Part shown: one piece after another, positions 63,288 to 64,000 of the stretch
Layout of the letters: the number at the start of each line of letters is the position of its first letter
Position numbering within the stretch: position 1 is the stretch's first letter
Origin: Marinobacter psychrophilus
Lineage (GTDB): Bacteria > Pseudomonadota > Gammaproteobacteria > Pseudomonadales > Oleiphilaceae
Direction: 5' to 3'
DNA: 64,000 nucleotides
Assembly: GCF_001043175.1 (NCBI RefSeq)
Contig: NZ_CP011494.1
Span: 248,001-312,000 of the forward strand
The notes under the pieces: generated by a model
Told to the model about the DNA's origin: nothing
The model's database searches: none
What the model saw: the letters and a program-made list of their open reading frames with translations, nothing else
Made by a program: the position numbers and the translations under genes

Positions 63288-63341
63288 CCCAGCCGGAAGG
63301 AGAAATGCCCCGGCTGGGCGGGGTTAGTCGTTGAACCCCGC
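63288..63341 (-). terminator. Two GC-rich hairpins between TRAP binding-protein and permease genes
   Basis: Stem 1 is CCCAGCCGG / CCGGCTGGG (63288-63296 with 63310-63318); stem 2 is GCGGGGTT / AACCCCGC (63318-63325 with 63334-63341). The two share a base and neither has a T-run. They probably protect the upstream binding-protein mRNA and limit read-through to the permease genes. Confidence 0.7.
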
Positions 63342-63387
63342 AGGCAAGTACCCGCGGGGCTAGGGACTGCAAAAGAATATCAATCCG

Positions 63388-64000
63388 TTATTTTTTAATG
63401 TCTTCCAGGTCTTGCTTGAACTGGTTCAGCAGTTGTTGACCACTGTCGCCGGCCATTTCAACAAACTTCGCCTCAACCTGTGGGGCACGCTTGCGGAACT
63501 CGGCAATCTGTTCTTCGTTCAGGCGTGTAACGGTAACTTCATCACTGCTTTCCTGAATTTTTGCCAACGCCTCATCGGCCAAGCCGTCGATATGGTCAAG
63601 AATTTCTTCAAAGGCGAAATCAGATGCTTTGCGCACTAACTCTTTATCGGCATCCGACAGGCCTTCGTAGAAATTCTGGTTGGCCATCATTGCGGTGGTG
63701 AACCAGCCATGACCAGTGAAGATTAGGTGAGGTGACACTTCGTAGAGACCGCCAGACTGGATCCAAAAAATCGGGTTTTCCTGGCCCTGAACCATGTTGG
63801 TCTGCAGTGCGCCGTAAACTTCACCCCAAGGCAGAGGTGTAGGGGTGGCACCAAAGGCTGAATAGGTTTCTGACAGCAGAGGGTTAGTCATCACACGAAT
63901 TTTTTTGTTTTTCAGTTCTTCCGGTGTGGTGATGGCCTCGTCAAGAGTGATTACCATTTCACCTTCCGGATACATTTTCAGCAACTCTAGGCCTTTCTCC
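63388..64000 (-). CDS. TRAP transporter solute-binding protein, TeaA-like (5' end outside window)
   Basis: The C-terminal 200 or so residues of a DctP-family binding protein; the frame is open to base 64000, so the start and signal peptide lie beyond. 'KIRVMTNPLLSETYSAFGATPTPLPWGEVYGALQTNMVQGQENP' contains the ligand carboxylate-binding Arg in 'IRVMTN' and closely recalls TeaA, as does 'EAKFVEMAGDSGQQLLNQFKQDLE'. With the following genes it gives the order SBP, small permease, large permease, UspA, the same as teaABCD. A compatible-solute ligand such as ectoine is a fair guess but not shown by sequence. Confidence 0.85.
   Translation of the reverse strand, partial: EKGLELLKMYPEGEMVITLDEAITTPEELKNKKIRVMTNPLLSETYSAFGATPTPLPWGEVYGALQTNMVQGQENPIFWIQSGGLYEVSPHLIFTGHGWFTTAMMANQNFYEGLSDADKELVRKASDFAFEEILDHIDGLADEALAKIQESSDEVTVTRLNEEQIAEFRKRAPQVEAKFVEMAGDSGQQLLNQFKQDLEDIKK

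Overview
The window looks like chromosomal DNA of a marine, halotolerant gammaproteobacterium. Marinobacter or a close relative is my best guess. It rests on gene content (complete benABCD-cat-pca pathway, PomAB-type stator genes, a teaABCD-like TRAP operon ending in a universal stress protein, an Anbu gene cluster) and on protein-level resemblance judged by eye, not on a database search. I see no rRNA, tRNA, CRISPR array, insertion sequence or phage gene.

Layout. 0-11 kb (+): an RND-MFP-RND efflux operon (first gene cut by the window edge), running through 4-base overlaps into a LolD-like ATPase, a large FtsX-type permease and an AttH-like lipoprotein. 11-15 kb (-): an operon for a circularly permuted ATP-grasp protein, an alpha-E protein, a transglutaminase-like protease and the proteasome-related Anbu peptidase. 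15-19 kb (-): PomA/PomB-like stator proteins, a DUF1232 membrane protein and a DASH-type cryptochrome/photolyase. 19-23 kb: a nemRA-like electrophile-response operon (TetR, Old Yellow Enzyme, SDR) with two candidate operators, divergent from glutathione-dependent formaldehyde dehydrogenase.

23-45 kb is an aromatic-acid catabolic island. It holds a BenR/XylS-type activator, an IclR regulator, a DcaP-like porin, a five-gene branched-chain-type ABC importer, a short MCP-like protein, pcaD-F-J-I, a PcaR-type regulator, CatR with a clear operator, catB-C-A, benA-B-C-D and a frameshifted benE. Together these enzymes take benzoate through catechol, muconate and 3-oxoadipate to succinyl-CoA and acetyl-CoA with no missing step.

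45-51 kb: a second, coiled-coil-containing MotA/MotB-like pair of unknown role, a DJ-1/PfpI protein, an RNase J-like metallo-beta-lactamase protein, a hotdog thioesterase, a rhodanese gene interrupted by an amber codon, and a DUF2235 hydrolase. 51-58 kb (+): a Cache-domain chemoreceptor directly followed by an orphan TRAP solute-binding protein, then a potABCD-like polyamine ABC operon. 58-61 kb: a 7TM-GGDEF gene with an amber codon, a frameshift and a degenerate GGEAF active site. 61-64 kb (-): a TeaABCD-like TRAP operon, cut by the right edge.

Main points for follow-up: three damaged genes within 16 kb (benE, rhodanese, GGDEF); the Anbu/ATP-grasp/transglutaminase operon as a poorly understood peptide-processing system; the uncharacterised ion-channel pair at 45-47 kb; the receptor plus orphan binding-protein pair; and the well-formed CatR and NemR-type operator candidates.
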